A program made the position numbers and the translations under genes. This document shows positions 1 to 12,164 of a stretch of 64,000 nt of DNA, piece by piece. Within the stretch, counting starts at the first letter, position 1. Each line of letters begins with the position of its first letter. The stretch is from CALNYS01 sp942490855. GTDB taxonomy: Bacteria > Planctomycetota > Phycisphaerae > Phycisphaerales > UBA1924. Below the pieces are notes generated by a model. That model was not told where the DNA came from, did no database searches, and worked only from the letters and a program-made list of their open reading frames with translations. Where the stretch lies: positions 806,001-870,000 of the forward strand of contig CALNYS010000004.1 of NCBI GenBank assembly GCA_942490855.1, read 5' to 3'.

Positions 1-1
1 C

Positions 2-568
2 ACGCTTGGGCGGTCGCTCGCGGCGACGTCGTCGGCGATCGCTGAGAACCCGCTCACGACGATCAACTCGGCGCGCGTGCTGTTCGACCTCGACGGTGCG
101 TTCCTTGATCGCTTCGGGATGGGCGAGGGGGCCGCGGCAGCGCCGAGCGCGCCGGACGCGTCGCCGGTTGAAATCTTCGCGAGCGCGGCGGAGCTGGAGG
201 TCGGAGACGACGGCGCGGAGATCTCGCTCGAGCTGCGCATCGCGGAGGGGTGCCACATCAACGCGCACGACGCGGGGGTGGACGGGTTGATCGGCCTCGA
301 CGTCGCGATCGACGGGGGCATGGGGTTCGGCGTGGTGGTGGATTACCCGGCGGGGCGGGCGCTGGAAGGCCCGTTCGTTCCCGACGGCGACACGCTCTTT
401 GCGCACGAGGGTTCGGTGCGGGTAGACGTTCGCGTGGAGCGCACGGGCGAGCCGGTGACGGGGACGCCGCGGCTGGTGGTGACGTTCCAGGCGTGCGACG
501 AGCGCGCGTGTATGGAGCCGATGAGCGCGGTGCTTGGGGTGGAGATCCGGCTGGCGGAATCCGATTAA
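2..568 (+). CDS. C-terminal part of a protein ending in a DsbD N-terminal-like domain (5' truncated)
   Basis: The frame is open from the left edge of the window, so the start is missing; a GTG at 77 is internal. The last ~130 residues read like the N-terminal sensor domain of DsbD-type thiol:disulfide interchange proteins: a beta-rich stretch containing AEGCHINAH and a final FQACDERACMEP, the usual two-cysteine ending of that domain. The part before it (SAIAENPLTTINSARVLFD) looks helical. In planctomycetes such a tail is often joined to a thioredoxin-fold or DUF255-type protein, but that part lies outside the window, so the full architecture is unknown. It probably acts outside the cytoplasm in redox handling. 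Confidence 0.6.
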   Translation, partial: TLGRSLAATSSAIAENPLTTINSARVLFDLDGAFLDRFGMGEGAAAAPSAPDASPVEIFASAAELEVGDDGAEISLELRIAEGCHINAHDAGVDGLIGLDVAIDGGMGFGVVVDYPAGRALEGPFVPDGDTLFAHEGSVRVDVRVERTGEPVTGTPRLVVTFQACDERACMEPMSAVLGVEIRLAESD

Positions 569-604
569 ATGAGTCAAGGCTAGACTGCCGTCCAGCGTGT
601 ATGT

Positions 605-1156
605 CTACAGCCTTCCCGAACGCCGTAGATCATTAGCCTTCTTTAAGCCTCGTTTGATTGCTCGCTTGTACGCTTTTGTTCCCGAGAACTCGAATTTTCT
701 GTCCAGGTGCTCAAGTACATGAATGTTTTTGTCAGCAAGCTCTAGTTCACGTTCCCAAAGCAGGCTGGGTCCTTCGTACTCTGATTTGTACACTTTCGGG
801 ACTGTGAAGCTGATTCGTAGATTGCCTCGCTTATTTGTGTAAGCGTCGTTAACGTCGATTACATCGACTACGATTTCATTTCGATGCTCATATGCAGCAA
901 GCAGAAACCGATTGGTGTCAGCAATTCGGTTCCATTCATCTCGCTTGCGTCGAACGTCCGGGTCGATCTTTGATTCAAGGTATTGTTCGCGCTTATTGAT
1001 CAGTGCTGGGTCACGGTGCTCGGCTTAGGTGATTGCCTCAGACACGTCGCACTTGCTCATGTCAGGGTTGACTGTGATTCCCAGCATGGAAGCGTACCGA
1101 AGTTGCTTCGTTGTCGGGGGTACAAATGGCGTCTTGCGTTTTAGAAAATCAAACAT
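605..1156 (-). pseudogene. Interrupted AT-rich gene of unknown function (in-frame TAA)
   Basis: Reading the minus strand from ATG at 1156 gives MFDFLKRKTPFVPPTTKQL, then RYASMLGITVNPDMSK and SEAIT, 43 residues in all. A TAA stop follows (complement of 1025-1027). The same frame then stays open for 139 codons to TAG at 605-607 with coherent, charged, protein-like sequence. The TP-x-x-QLRYA-x-x-LGI opening resembles a short N-terminal motif found in many uncharacterised bacterial and phage-related proteins; I do not recognise a function. The whole stretch is clearly AT-richer than its neighbours and uses different codons, which suggests transfer followed by decay. A truncated product could still start inside, for example at GTG 793. 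Confidence 0.6.
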
Positions 1157-1198
1157 GCCCTGATTGTACAAATACATTGGATGCGAATACAGAGCAGC

Positions 1199-2215
<1,017 letters not shown>

Positions 2216-2260
2216 CGCCCGGAGTGTAGCCTCGTTCGCGGGCGGGCTGCGTCGAAAGCA

Positions 2261-2293
2261 GCGATCGCCGGGTGCTGAACACCCGGCGATCGC
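2261..2293. terminator. 14-bp perfect hairpin, possible terminator of the gene at 2391-2762
   Basis: Bases 2261-2274 pair perfectly with 2280-2293 around a five-base loop. It sits just downstream of the minus-strand gene at 2391-2762 and just upstream of moxR. On the minus strand only a short TTT follows, so it is not a textbook intrinsic terminator; it could instead be a protein-binding palindrome. Confidence 0.4.
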
Positions 2294-2390
2294 GTGGGCT
2301 CCCGCCGCGACGCCGACTCGGGATGCGTCGCGCGATCGCGGCCGGGACAAACGCGACGGGCGGGGGGCGCCGGCCGTCGCGTGGGGGGCG

Positions 2391-2762
2391 TTACACCGCG
2401 AGGGTGTCGCGGGTGGTCACGTTGACCTGTGTGGCGACGCCGTCTTCGAGGCGCGCCGCGGCGGTGCGGTCTTGCTTGATGGCTTCTTCCATCGTGGAGA
2501 CCTTGCCGTTGAGGGTGTAGACCGTGTCGTCGTTGACCTTGACGGTCACCCGGGTGCTGTCGGACTCGGGCGACGCTTCAAGGATGAGGACGAACGATTC
2601 GTCGGCGGGCGAGACGGATTCGATGACGCCCGTGACGAGTTTCTGCTCGCTCTCGAGTGCCCGGACGGTGGTGGTGTCCGGCGCGTGCGAGACGGCGAGT
2701 GCGGCCCCGGCGGCGAAGAGCGCGAGCGAAGCGATGGTTGCGGTGGTGGTGCGGGTGTTCAT
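2391..2762 (-). CDS. Small secreted protein of unknown function
   Basis: 123 residues. The chosen start MNTRTTTATIASLALF (2762) is preceded by AAGGAG at good spacing and begins a signal peptide with a hydrophobic core (ASLALFAAGAALA) and a likely cleavage after AVSHA. The mature part is polar and beta-rich (VTGVIESVSPADESFVLIL, then VTVKVNDDTVYTL) and may form one small OB- or barrel-like domain. I do not recognise a family. It stands alone between moxR and mrp on the same strand, with a 14-bp hairpin downstream. Confidence 0.7.
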   Translation of the reverse strand: MNTRTTTATIASLALFAAGAALAVSHAPDTTTVRALESEQKLVTGVIESVSPADESFVLILEASPESDSTRVTVKVNDDTVYTLNGKVSTMEEAIKQDRTAAARLEDGVATQVNVTTRDTLAV

Positions 2763-2926
2763 GTGAATACTCCTTCTGACCGTGCTGTGGATCCGCGAGT
2801 CGTGGCGTCGCGTTCCGGTGTCGGTCTGCACACACACGCGGAGCGGGCGCAGCGCCGGCGCAGTGAAATCGCCTTCATCTACGGCAATTCACGCGTTGGA
2901 GTCTGTGAGACGCGGTGAATTCTTTT

Positions 2927-4042
2927 TTAGTCGGAAACAGTCAGGGTGGGCGTTCCGGCGTTGCGTCGTTGCGACGCGATCGCGACCTGCTTCTCGAGCT
3001 GATCGACGAGGCGTTCGAGCTCGGAGGCGAGGACGGGGTTGCCGGTGAAGTTCGCGGAAGCGTCGCCGGAGTCGGAGTTCACGCGGAGTTCGGTGTGGAT
3101 GGGGAGCGTGCCGAGGAAGGGGAGGCCCATGCGCTGGGCCATCATCTCGGCGCCGCCGCGGCCGAAGAGGTCGTACTCCTTGCCGTCGTCCCCGATGAAG
3201 TAGGACATGTTCTCGACGACGCCGATGACGTCGACGCCGAGGGACTGGAACATGCGCACGGCGCGGACGGCGTCGTCCTGAGCGACCTTCTGAGGTGTGC
3301 AGACGATGACGGCGCCGTCGAGCTGCATGGTCTGGGCCATGGTGAGGGGGACGTCGCCGGTGCCGGGCGGGAGATCGATGACGAGGTAGTCGAGCTCGCC
3401 CCAGCGGGTCTGATCGGCGAGCTGCTTGAAGGCGCCGTGGGCCATGGGGCCGCGCCAGATGAGTGGCTTCTCGGGGTCAACGAGCTTGCCGATGGTCATC
3501 GAGCGGATGCCGTGGGCGGTGAAGGGGAGGATCTCGTTGCCCATGGTCTTGGGCTCGTGTGATTTGAGCCCGAGGAGGGTGGGGCAGGAGGGCCCGTAGA
3601 TGTCGCCGTCGAGGAGTCCGACGGAGTGCCCGGCGCGGGCGAGACCGACGGCGAGGTTGGTCGAGACGGTGGACTTCCCGACGCCGCCCTTGCCGGCGCC
3701 CACGGCGATGATGTGGGTGATGTCGTCGCGCTTGGGGGCCTGGGACTGCGGGGTGTCGGCCTTGCGGGAGGGCTCGGAGCCCAGGGCGACGGAGAAGTCG
3801 ATCTCGAGAGCGGCGAGGGTCTCGCCGGTGTCGCGGGCGAGCCTCTCGATGGCGGAGGCGGCGTCGGCGCGGACGCGTTCGCGGGCCTCGGCGCCCTTGG
3901 TTGGCAGGGCGATGGTGACGGCGACGGCGTTGTCGCAGACGGCGCAGCGTTTCACGGCGTCGAGCGAGACGAGGTCGCGCTGGAGCTCGGGGTCGTTGAC
4001 CGTGCGGAGGGCGGCGAGGATGTCATCTTTGGTCAGGGGCAT
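2927..4042 (-). CDS. mrp: Mrp/ApbC/NBP35-family P-loop ATPase (iron-sulfur cluster carrier type)
   Basis: 371 residues: an N-terminal MIP18/DUF59-like domain (about 1-90), a linker, then the Mrp ATPase domain with deviant Walker A GKGGVGKS at 117-124, DGDIYGPS and DLPPGTGD. Family members carry and deliver Fe-S clusters and usually hold the cluster on a C-terminal CxxC after the ENMS motif. Here that stretch reads ENMSYFIGDDGKEYDLFG, with no cysteine. A CxxC (C33-AV-C36) occurs instead in the DUF59 domain, while the usual TPACP of that domain is replaced by LPTKGA. Some cyanobacterial and other homologues also lack the C-terminal CxxC, so the gene is probably functional, but cluster binding may differ. 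Confidence 0.9.
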   Translation of the reverse strand: MPLTKDDILAALRTVNDPELQRDLVSLDAVKRCAVCDNAVAVTIALPTKGAEARERVRADAASAIERLARDTGETLAALEIDFSVALGSEPSRKADTPQSQAPKRDDITHIIAVGAGKGGVGKSTVSTNLAVGLARAGHSVGLLDGDIYGPSCPTLLGLKSHEPKTMGNEILPFTAHGIRSMTIGKLVDPEKPLIWRGPMAHGAFKQLADQTRWGELDYLVIDLPPGTGDVPLTMAQTMQLDGAVIVCTPQKVAQDDAVRAVRMFQSLGVDVIGVVENMSYFIGDDGKEYDLFGRGGAEMMAQRMGLPFLGTLPIHTELRVNSDSGDASANFTGNPVLASELERLVDQLEKQVAIASQRRNAGTPTLTVSD

Positions 4043-4103
4043 CGGTCAGGCGGTCTCCATCGGGAAGGTCGGTTCCCGATGGTACGCGGACCGGGCGGGC
4101 GGA

Positions 4104-4484
4104 TCAGTCGCGCAGCGAGGCGATTGTGATCGGCTGGGTGGTGAAGCCGGGGAGCTCGGTCAGGACGCCGGAGGATTCGTCGGCGGTGACCACGCCGTAG
4201 AGGCGGAGAGAGACGGCGCCGAGCTCGGTGGAGACGAGGATCTCGGCCCGGTCGGCGTGGAGATAGCGTTTGCCGTCTTCGAGGCGGACGTTGTAGAGCT
4301 CGAGCGTGGCGGGGTCGACACGCTCGGCGGTGACGACGCTCATGCCGTGGGCGGCGCCGTCGAGGAGGAGGCGGGCGTACCGCTCCTTGATCTCGCGCGG
4401 GGTGAGGCCGGCGTTGGGATCCTTGGCGCAGGCGGTGAGCGCGAGCGTCGCGGCGAGCAGGATGAGGGGGCGAAGAGCGCGCAT
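4104..4484 (-). CDS. Small lipoprotein of unknown function
   Basis: 126 residues with a clear lipoprotein signal: MRALRPLILLAATLALTAC, lipobox LTAC with Cys19. The mature part is soluble (LTPREIKERYARLLLDGAAH, then beta-rich VTAERVDPATLELYNVRL). Such regular beta strands suggest a small LptC/OstA-like or lipocalin-like fold, but this is only an impression and no family is claimed. It lies upstream of mrp on the same strand, 61 bp apart, and is divergent from the phosphofructokinase gene. Confidence 0.7.
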   Translation of the reverse strand: MRALRPLILLAATLALTACAKDPNAGLTPREIKERYARLLLDGAAHGMSVVTAERVDPATLELYNVRLEDGKRYLHADRAEILVSTELGAVSLRLYGVVTADESSGVLTELPGFTTQPITIASLRD

Positions 4485-4603
4485 GGTGGGTCTCCGCAGG
4501 GGCTATCGGTCGTGGGGGGTGTGGACTTGATCGGACGTTGAGCCGATAGAACGGGTCGGCGGGCGTCGTCCGCGGTGAATGCGCACAGGAAAGGCGGGCG
4601 AGC

Positions 4604-5707
4604 ATGTCCAGCGCCGTGAAGAAAATCGGTGTGCTGACGGGTGGCGGGGACTGCCCCGGCCTGAACGCGGCGATCCGCGCGGTGGCCAAGACGGCGATCT
4701 ACGAGCACGGGCTCGAGGTGATCGGCATCGAGGACGCCTTCCAGGGTGTCGTCGAGCACCGCATGCGTCCGCTGGGCGCGCGGGACGTCTCGGGCATCCT
4801 CACGCACGGCGGGACGTTCCTCGGCTCGTCGGCCTCGTGCGACCCCGGGCGCATGCCCAGCGGGACGAACTCGCGGGGCGAGACGATCTTCGAGGACATC
4901 CGCGAGGAGTGCGCGAGGAGTCTCGCGCAGCGCGGCATCGACGCGCTGGTGGTCATCGGGGGCGACGGCACCATGAGCGTGGCGTCGGGCTTCGTGAAGC
5001 TGGGCGTCAATTGCGTGGGCGTGCCCAAGACGATCGATAACGACCTCGTGGGCTCGGACGTGACGATCGGGTTCTCGACGGCCGTTGAGGTCGCGACCGA
5101 GGCGCTCGATCGTCTGCACACGACGGCGATGAGCCACCACCGGGTGATCGTCACCGAGGTCATGGGGCGTAACGCCGGGTGGATCGCGCTGCACGCCGGC
5201 GTGGCGTCGGGCTCGGACGTGATCGTGCTGCCCGAGATCGAGTACGACCTCGACGCGATCTGCGACTTCGTGCGCGACCGCAGCCAGCGGGGCAAGCGGT
5301 TCAGCCTGATCTGCGTGTCCGAGGGCGCCAAGCCCAAGGGCGGCGAGCGGACCGTCAAGGAGATTGATTCCGACGCGCCGGACCCCATCCGTCTCGGCGG
5401 CGTGGGTGAAAAGCTCGCGGACGACATCGAACGCGAGACGGGGATCGCGACGCGCGCGGTGGTGCTCGGTCACGTGCTGCGCGGCGGGACGCCCAACGGC
5501 TGCGACCGCGTGCTCGCGACGATGCTCGGCTCGCGCGCGGTGGAACTGCTCGTCGGCGGGTCGCAGGGGCGGCTCGTTGTGATGCAGGGCGGCGAGGTGA
5601 CGGACGTCGATCTGCTCAACTCGGCGCACAAGCAGCGTCTTGTTGAGCCGGACAGCGAGCTGGTGCAGGCGGCGCGCCGCGTCGGCACGAACTTCGGCGA
5701 CTCGTAA
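4604..5707 (+). CDS. pfkA: 6-phosphofructokinase (group III type)
   Basis: 367 residues. It phosphorylates fructose-6-phosphate in glycolysis. Motifs: GGGDCPGLNA (13-22), GGDGT (119-123), PKTIDND (141-147), and MGRNAGW (187-193), which contributes to the sugar-phosphate site. The phosphoryl-donor signature is mixed: Gly in GGDGT is the ATP-type residue, whereas Lys in PKTIDND occurs in PPi-dependent and group III enzymes. Enzymes with this Gly/Lys combination, such as the Streptomyces type, are generally ATP-dependent, so ATP is the likelier donor. Start MSSAVKKIGVL is preceded by GAAAGG. It converges on the protease-like gene with only 3 bp between stops. Confidence 0.95.
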   Translation: MSSAVKKIGVLTGGGDCPGLNAAIRAVAKTAIYEHGLEVIGIEDAFQGVVEHRMRPLGARDVSGILTHGGTFLGSSASCDPGRMPSGTNSRGETIFEDIREECARSLAQRGIDALVVIGGDGTMSVASGFVKLGVNCVGVPKTIDNDLVGSDVTIGFSTAVEVATEALDRLHTTAMSHHRVIVTEVMGRNAGWIALHAGVASGSDVIVLPEIEYDLDAICDFVRDRSQRGKRFSLICVSEGAKPKGGERTVKEIDSDAPDPIRLGGVGEKLADDIERETGIATRAVVLGHVLRGGTPNGCDRVLATMLGSRAVELLVGGSQGRLVVMQGGEVTDVDLLNSAHKQRLVEPDSELVQAARRVGTNFGDS

Positions 5708-5710
5708 CGA

Positions 5711-7048
5711 TCAGAACGTTGATCGGTTGCGGTTGCGCTTGAGCTGCGCCATCATCGCGTCGAGGTTTGTGCGCCACACGCCGATGTCTTCGCGGTCGAG
5801 GAAATCGTCCATGCCCAGCCGGCGCGCCTTGGCGGCGATGCGGTCGAGGTCTCTGATCACCGCGGAGAGTTCCTGGCAGGCCGAGAGGCACGCGTCGGTG
5901 CGTTCCCGCCAGAGGCGGATCGAGGGCGAGGTCATCGCGCCGCCCTCGTGGATGTTGTACGAGCCGTCCTCCGGGAGTGTGTCGTTGATGCGCTCGGCCC
6001 ATAGAGCGAATTCGACATAGAGCTTGGCGCGCGAGTCCAGGAGGGCCGCGCGGTCGCGCAGGCTTCGCTGCCCGCGGCGCATCGCTGCCGAGCCGTACGC
6101 GCTCGCGAGTTCCCAACTCTCAAGGCCGAGCTCGTCCCCGAGCGATTCGACGGGGCCGTCGAAGATGTCGCCCAGACCGTAGCGTTCGACCTGCGGGCCG
6201 GTGAGGGTAAGAACGGATCTGCTGTCGTCGAGTTTCGTGGCGCCGAGCTTGAGCGAGTTCGAGAAACGGTACCCACCCTCGCCGTCTTCCCAGGCGTAGA
6301 GCCAGGCGTCGTAGACAACCATCGCCCGGGCGATCTCCGGCGCGTGCCCGTTGCGGGCGCACACGCCCTCGAGCTTGGCGGCGAGAATGGAGTTGAGCTT
6401 GGCGTCTACTTCCACCGCGCCGGTGGTGTTGCTCTGGCTGTACGCGACGGCGCCGCCGATCGTGCCGTCGGAGCGGATAAAGATGCGCTCGCAGCCCAGC
6501 GCGACCCAGATCGCAGCGCTGATGGCGTTGTCGATCAGCGCGTAGCAGCGCACGGACGGGTCGCGGTTGGCGATCACTTCGCTGATCTCGTCGGCGGCCC
6601 ACACCTGCCCGCCCGGCGAGTCGATCGTGAAGACGACGTGCTCGATGCCGCGGCGCGCGGCGTGGTCGAGGGCGTCGCGCACGCCGGTGGGGCCGACGGC
6701 CTCGCCGAAGACGCCGGAGATGGGCACGACCAGGTACTGCTCGCGCTCGTCGGCTTGCGTGGACGTGGGGGCGGGCCTCTTCTTCGGGGTTGGTTCGGCG
6801 CGCGCGGGGCGTTCGGCGGGCTCGGCTTCGGGCAGATCGCCGGCTTCGAGCGATTCGATCTCGGAGCGCCGGAAGGTGAGGCGCGTCGTGATGTTGGAGA
6901 TCAGCGCGTCGAAGACGAGGCGGGAGCGGGTTTCCTCGACGACGGTTCCCTGGAGCACGCGTCCGTCGCGCAGGCGGAGCGTGTCGGCGCACGCGAATGA
7001 CGCGAAGACAAGAACACACACGAGAGCGATGGTCGCGTGTCGTCGCAT
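5711..7048 (-). CDS. Exported ClpP-class serine protease-like protein (SppA/NfeD-like)
   Basis: 445 residues. A signal peptide (MRRHATIALVCVLVFASFACA) is followed by a small beta domain typical of planctomycete surface proteins (TLRLRDGRVLQGTVVEETRS) and a Pro/Glu/Ala linker (about 72-100). The ClpP/crotonase-fold region (about 105-330) contains the oxyanion-type SPGG at 144-147 and DNAISAAIWVALGCERIFI, where Ser177 sits at the NfeD/SppA nucleophile position; VDAKLNSILAAKL may carry the general-base lysine. The C-terminal ~100 residues are helical. It probably cleaves membrane or signal peptides outside the cytoplasm. The NfeD OB domain is absent. Confidence 0.75.
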   Translation of the reverse strand: MRRHATIALVCVLVFASFACADTLRLRDGRVLQGTVVEETRSRLVFDALISNITTRLTFRRSEIESLEAGDLPEAEPAERPARAEPTPKKRPAPTSTQADEREQYLVVPISGVFGEAVGPTGVRDALDHAARRGIEHVVFTIDSPGGQVWAADEISEVIANRDPSVRCYALIDNAISAAIWVALGCERIFIRSDGTIGGAVAYSQSNTTGAVEVDAKLNSILAAKLEGVCARNGHAPEIARAMVVYDAWLYAWEDGEGGYRFSNSLKLGATKLDDSRSVLTLTGPQVERYGLGDIFDGPVESLGDELGLESWELASAYGSAAMRRGQRSLRDRAALLDSRAKLYVEFALWAERINDTLPEDGSYNIHEGGAMTSPSIRLWRERTDACLSACQELSAVIRDLDRIAAKARRLGMDDFLDREDIGVWRTNLDAMMAQLKRNRNRSTF

Positions 7049-7088
7049 CGGTGGTCGCCTCCGTCCCGCGTCATGCGGGGGAGCGCGA

Positions 7089-10502
<3,414 letters not shown>

Positions 10503-10604
10503 AGCCGAGGCCTTGTCGCGCTCCGCGCACGGTACGGGCGATTCGACCCGGAGGCAACGCGGGCGGGCGTCCCGCGGGAGTCAAGTCAACGCTAACATCG
10601 GGTT

Positions 10605-11321
10605 GTGCTGGGATTGATCCTGCTCTTGGGGGCCCTCTGGTGTCTGTTCGCGCTTGTCGCGAACCGGGTGATCGCTCTGTCCACCCGCGGCGGGGACGTC
10701 GGATCGGGCCTGGCCCTCTTTTTTATGGCGGTGTACGCCCGGGTGGTGCACGGTCTGCGGGTCGAAGGGCTTGAGAACGTGCCCAGGGCCCACGAGGCCG
10801 GGCCGCTGGTGGTGGTGTCGAACCACACGGCCGGCGTGGACCCGCTACTGATCCAGGCGGTGTGCCGCTTCGAGGTCCGCTGGATCATGGCCGAGGACAT
10901 GCGTCTCGACTGGCTGGAGGAGTTCTGGCTGTGGGGCGGGGTGATCTTCGTCGACCGCGAGAACCCCTCGACGGCGCCCGTGCGTCGCGCGCTCGCCCAC
11001 CTCCGCGGCGGGGGCGTGCTCGGACTTTTCCCGGAAGGGCACATCGAACGCCCCGCGCGCACGCTGCTGCCCTTTCACGCCGGCGTCGGCGCGTTCGTGC
11101 GTCCCACGGGCGCCCCGGTGCTCCCGGTGGTGATCGACGGGACGCCCACCTCCGTGCGCTCGGCGTGGGCCAGTCTCCTGCGCCCGAGCCGGGCGAGGCT
11201 TCGTTTCTACCCGCAGATCCGCTACGAGCGCTCGATGTCGCCAGCGGAGATCGCGGAGGATCTCGAGACCCGGTACGCCGCGTGGACGGGCTGGGCGACG
11301 AGCGCCGCCGCGTCCGCGTAG
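10605..11321 (+). CDS. PlsC-type 1-acyl-glycerol-3-phosphate acyltransferase
   Basis: 238 residues, GTG start. An N-terminal membrane segment (VLGLILLLGALWCLFALVAN) is followed by the acyltransferase core: NHTAGVD gives the catalytic H-x4-D box, FVDRENPS the second box and FPEGHIER the phosphate-binding EG box. The family transfers acyl chains to lysophosphatidate in membrane lipid synthesis. The EGHIER variant instead of EGTRS is common among distant PlsC relatives, so the acyl acceptor may not be standard. It lies 13 bp upstream of ruvA and is probably co-transcribed with it. Confidence 0.85.
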   Translation: MLGLILLLGALWCLFALVANRVIALSTRGGDVGSGLALFFMAVYARVVHGLRVEGLENVPRAHEAGPLVVVSNHTAGVDPLLIQAVCRFEVRWIMAEDMRLDWLEEFWLWGGVIFVDRENPSTAPVRRALAHLRGGGVLGLFPEGHIERPARTLLPFHAGVGAFVRPTGAPVLPVVIDGTPTSVRSAWASLLRPSRARLRFYPQIRYERSMSPAEIAEDLETRYAAWTGWATSAAASA

Positions 11322-11334
11322 ACTGCGCCTCGCC

Positions 11335-11970
11335 ATGATCACACGGATAAGCGGCATTCTTGAGCGGGTCGGGTCACACGCGGCGGTCGTGGCGACCGAG
11401 GCGGGCCTGGCGTACGAGGTGCTGATCCCCGCGGCGCTGGCGACCGAGCTCGCGGCGAGCGACGGGCAGCGCGTGACGTTCCAGACGGTGCAGCTCTTTG
11501 AGCCCGTCGGCGGCGGCAACGCGCTGCGCCCGCGCCTGATCGGGTTCCTGAGCGAGAGCGACCGGCGGTTCTACGAGCTGTTCACGACCGTCAAGGGCGT
11601 GGGCGGTCGGCGGGCGCTGCGCGCGATGGCCGCCCCGGCGGCGCGGTTGGCGCGCGCGATCGAAGACAACGACGCCGCGTTCCTGCGCGGCATGCCCGAG
11701 ATCGGCAAGCGCCTCGCGGAGACGGTCATCGCCGAGCTGCACGGCAAGGTCGACGAGTTCCTCCTCACGGACTCCCCCGGCGGGGCGCTCGCGGAGGTGA
11801 AGCCGGGCGGCACGCTCGACGCCGCGGGCGAGCAGGCGGTCGAGGCGCTGGTGCGCCTGGGTCAGCCGCGCCTGGAGGCGGAGAAGGCGGTCGGGAAGGC
11901 GATGGAGCGGCTGCCCGACGCGCCGTCGCCCGACGAGATCCTCGCCGCGGCGTTCGCGGGGGCGCCGTGA
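11335..11970 (+). CDS. ruvA: Holliday junction branch migration protein RuvA
   Basis: 211 residues. RuvA tetramers bind Holliday junctions and direct the RuvB motor. The N-terminal OB fold (MITRISGILERVGSHAAVVA), the two HhH motifs (FTTVKGVGGRRALRAM and MPEIGKRLAETVIAEL) and the C-terminal UBA-like domain III (AGEQAVEALVRLGQPRLEAE) are all present. ruvB and ruvC are not in the window. The stop overlaps the GTG start of the following 65-residue ORF (GTGA). Confidence 0.96.
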   Translation: MITRISGILERVGSHAAVVATEAGLAYEVLIPAALATELAASDGQRVTFQTVQLFEPVGGGNALRPRLIGFLSESDRRFYELFTTVKGVGGRRALRAMAAPAARLARAIEDNDAAFLRGMPEIGKRLAETVIAELHGKVDEFLLTDSPGGALAEVKPGGTLDAAGEQAVEALVRLGQPRLEAEKAVGKAMERLPDAPSPDEILAAAFAGAP

Positions 11971-12164
11971 ACCGGCTGCTCGCGTGGTGGGAGATGGCCC
12001 GGCTCGTGCTGAGCGGTCGGTACCGGCGCGGGTCGCGCTACTGGGCGTGGCGGCGCGAGACGGCGTTCGGCGGCCCGCGACGGCTCAGCCGGTCGGAGCG
12101 ATCGCGGGCGCTGCGTGAGTTCGCGTTGTGGACGCGCGCGATGCGTCGTCACATCGATCACTGA
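11967..12164 (+). CDS. Small basic protein translationally coupled to ruvA
   Basis: 65 residues starting at a GTG inside the ruvA stop (4-base overlap), so translation is probably coupled. The protein is strongly basic and aromatic (RYRRGSRYWAWRRETAFGGP, then RSERSRALREFALWTRAMRR) and has no membrane segment or signal. The W-rich, R-rich pattern is not random GC-rich sequence. I do not recognise a named family; similar small proteins may exist in other planctomycetes. Its TGA ends exactly where the convergent mlaD stop begins, with zero bases between. Confidence 0.6.
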   Translation: MNRLLAWWEMARLVLSGRYRRGSRYWAWRRETAFGGPRRLSRSERSRALREFALWTRAMRRHIDH

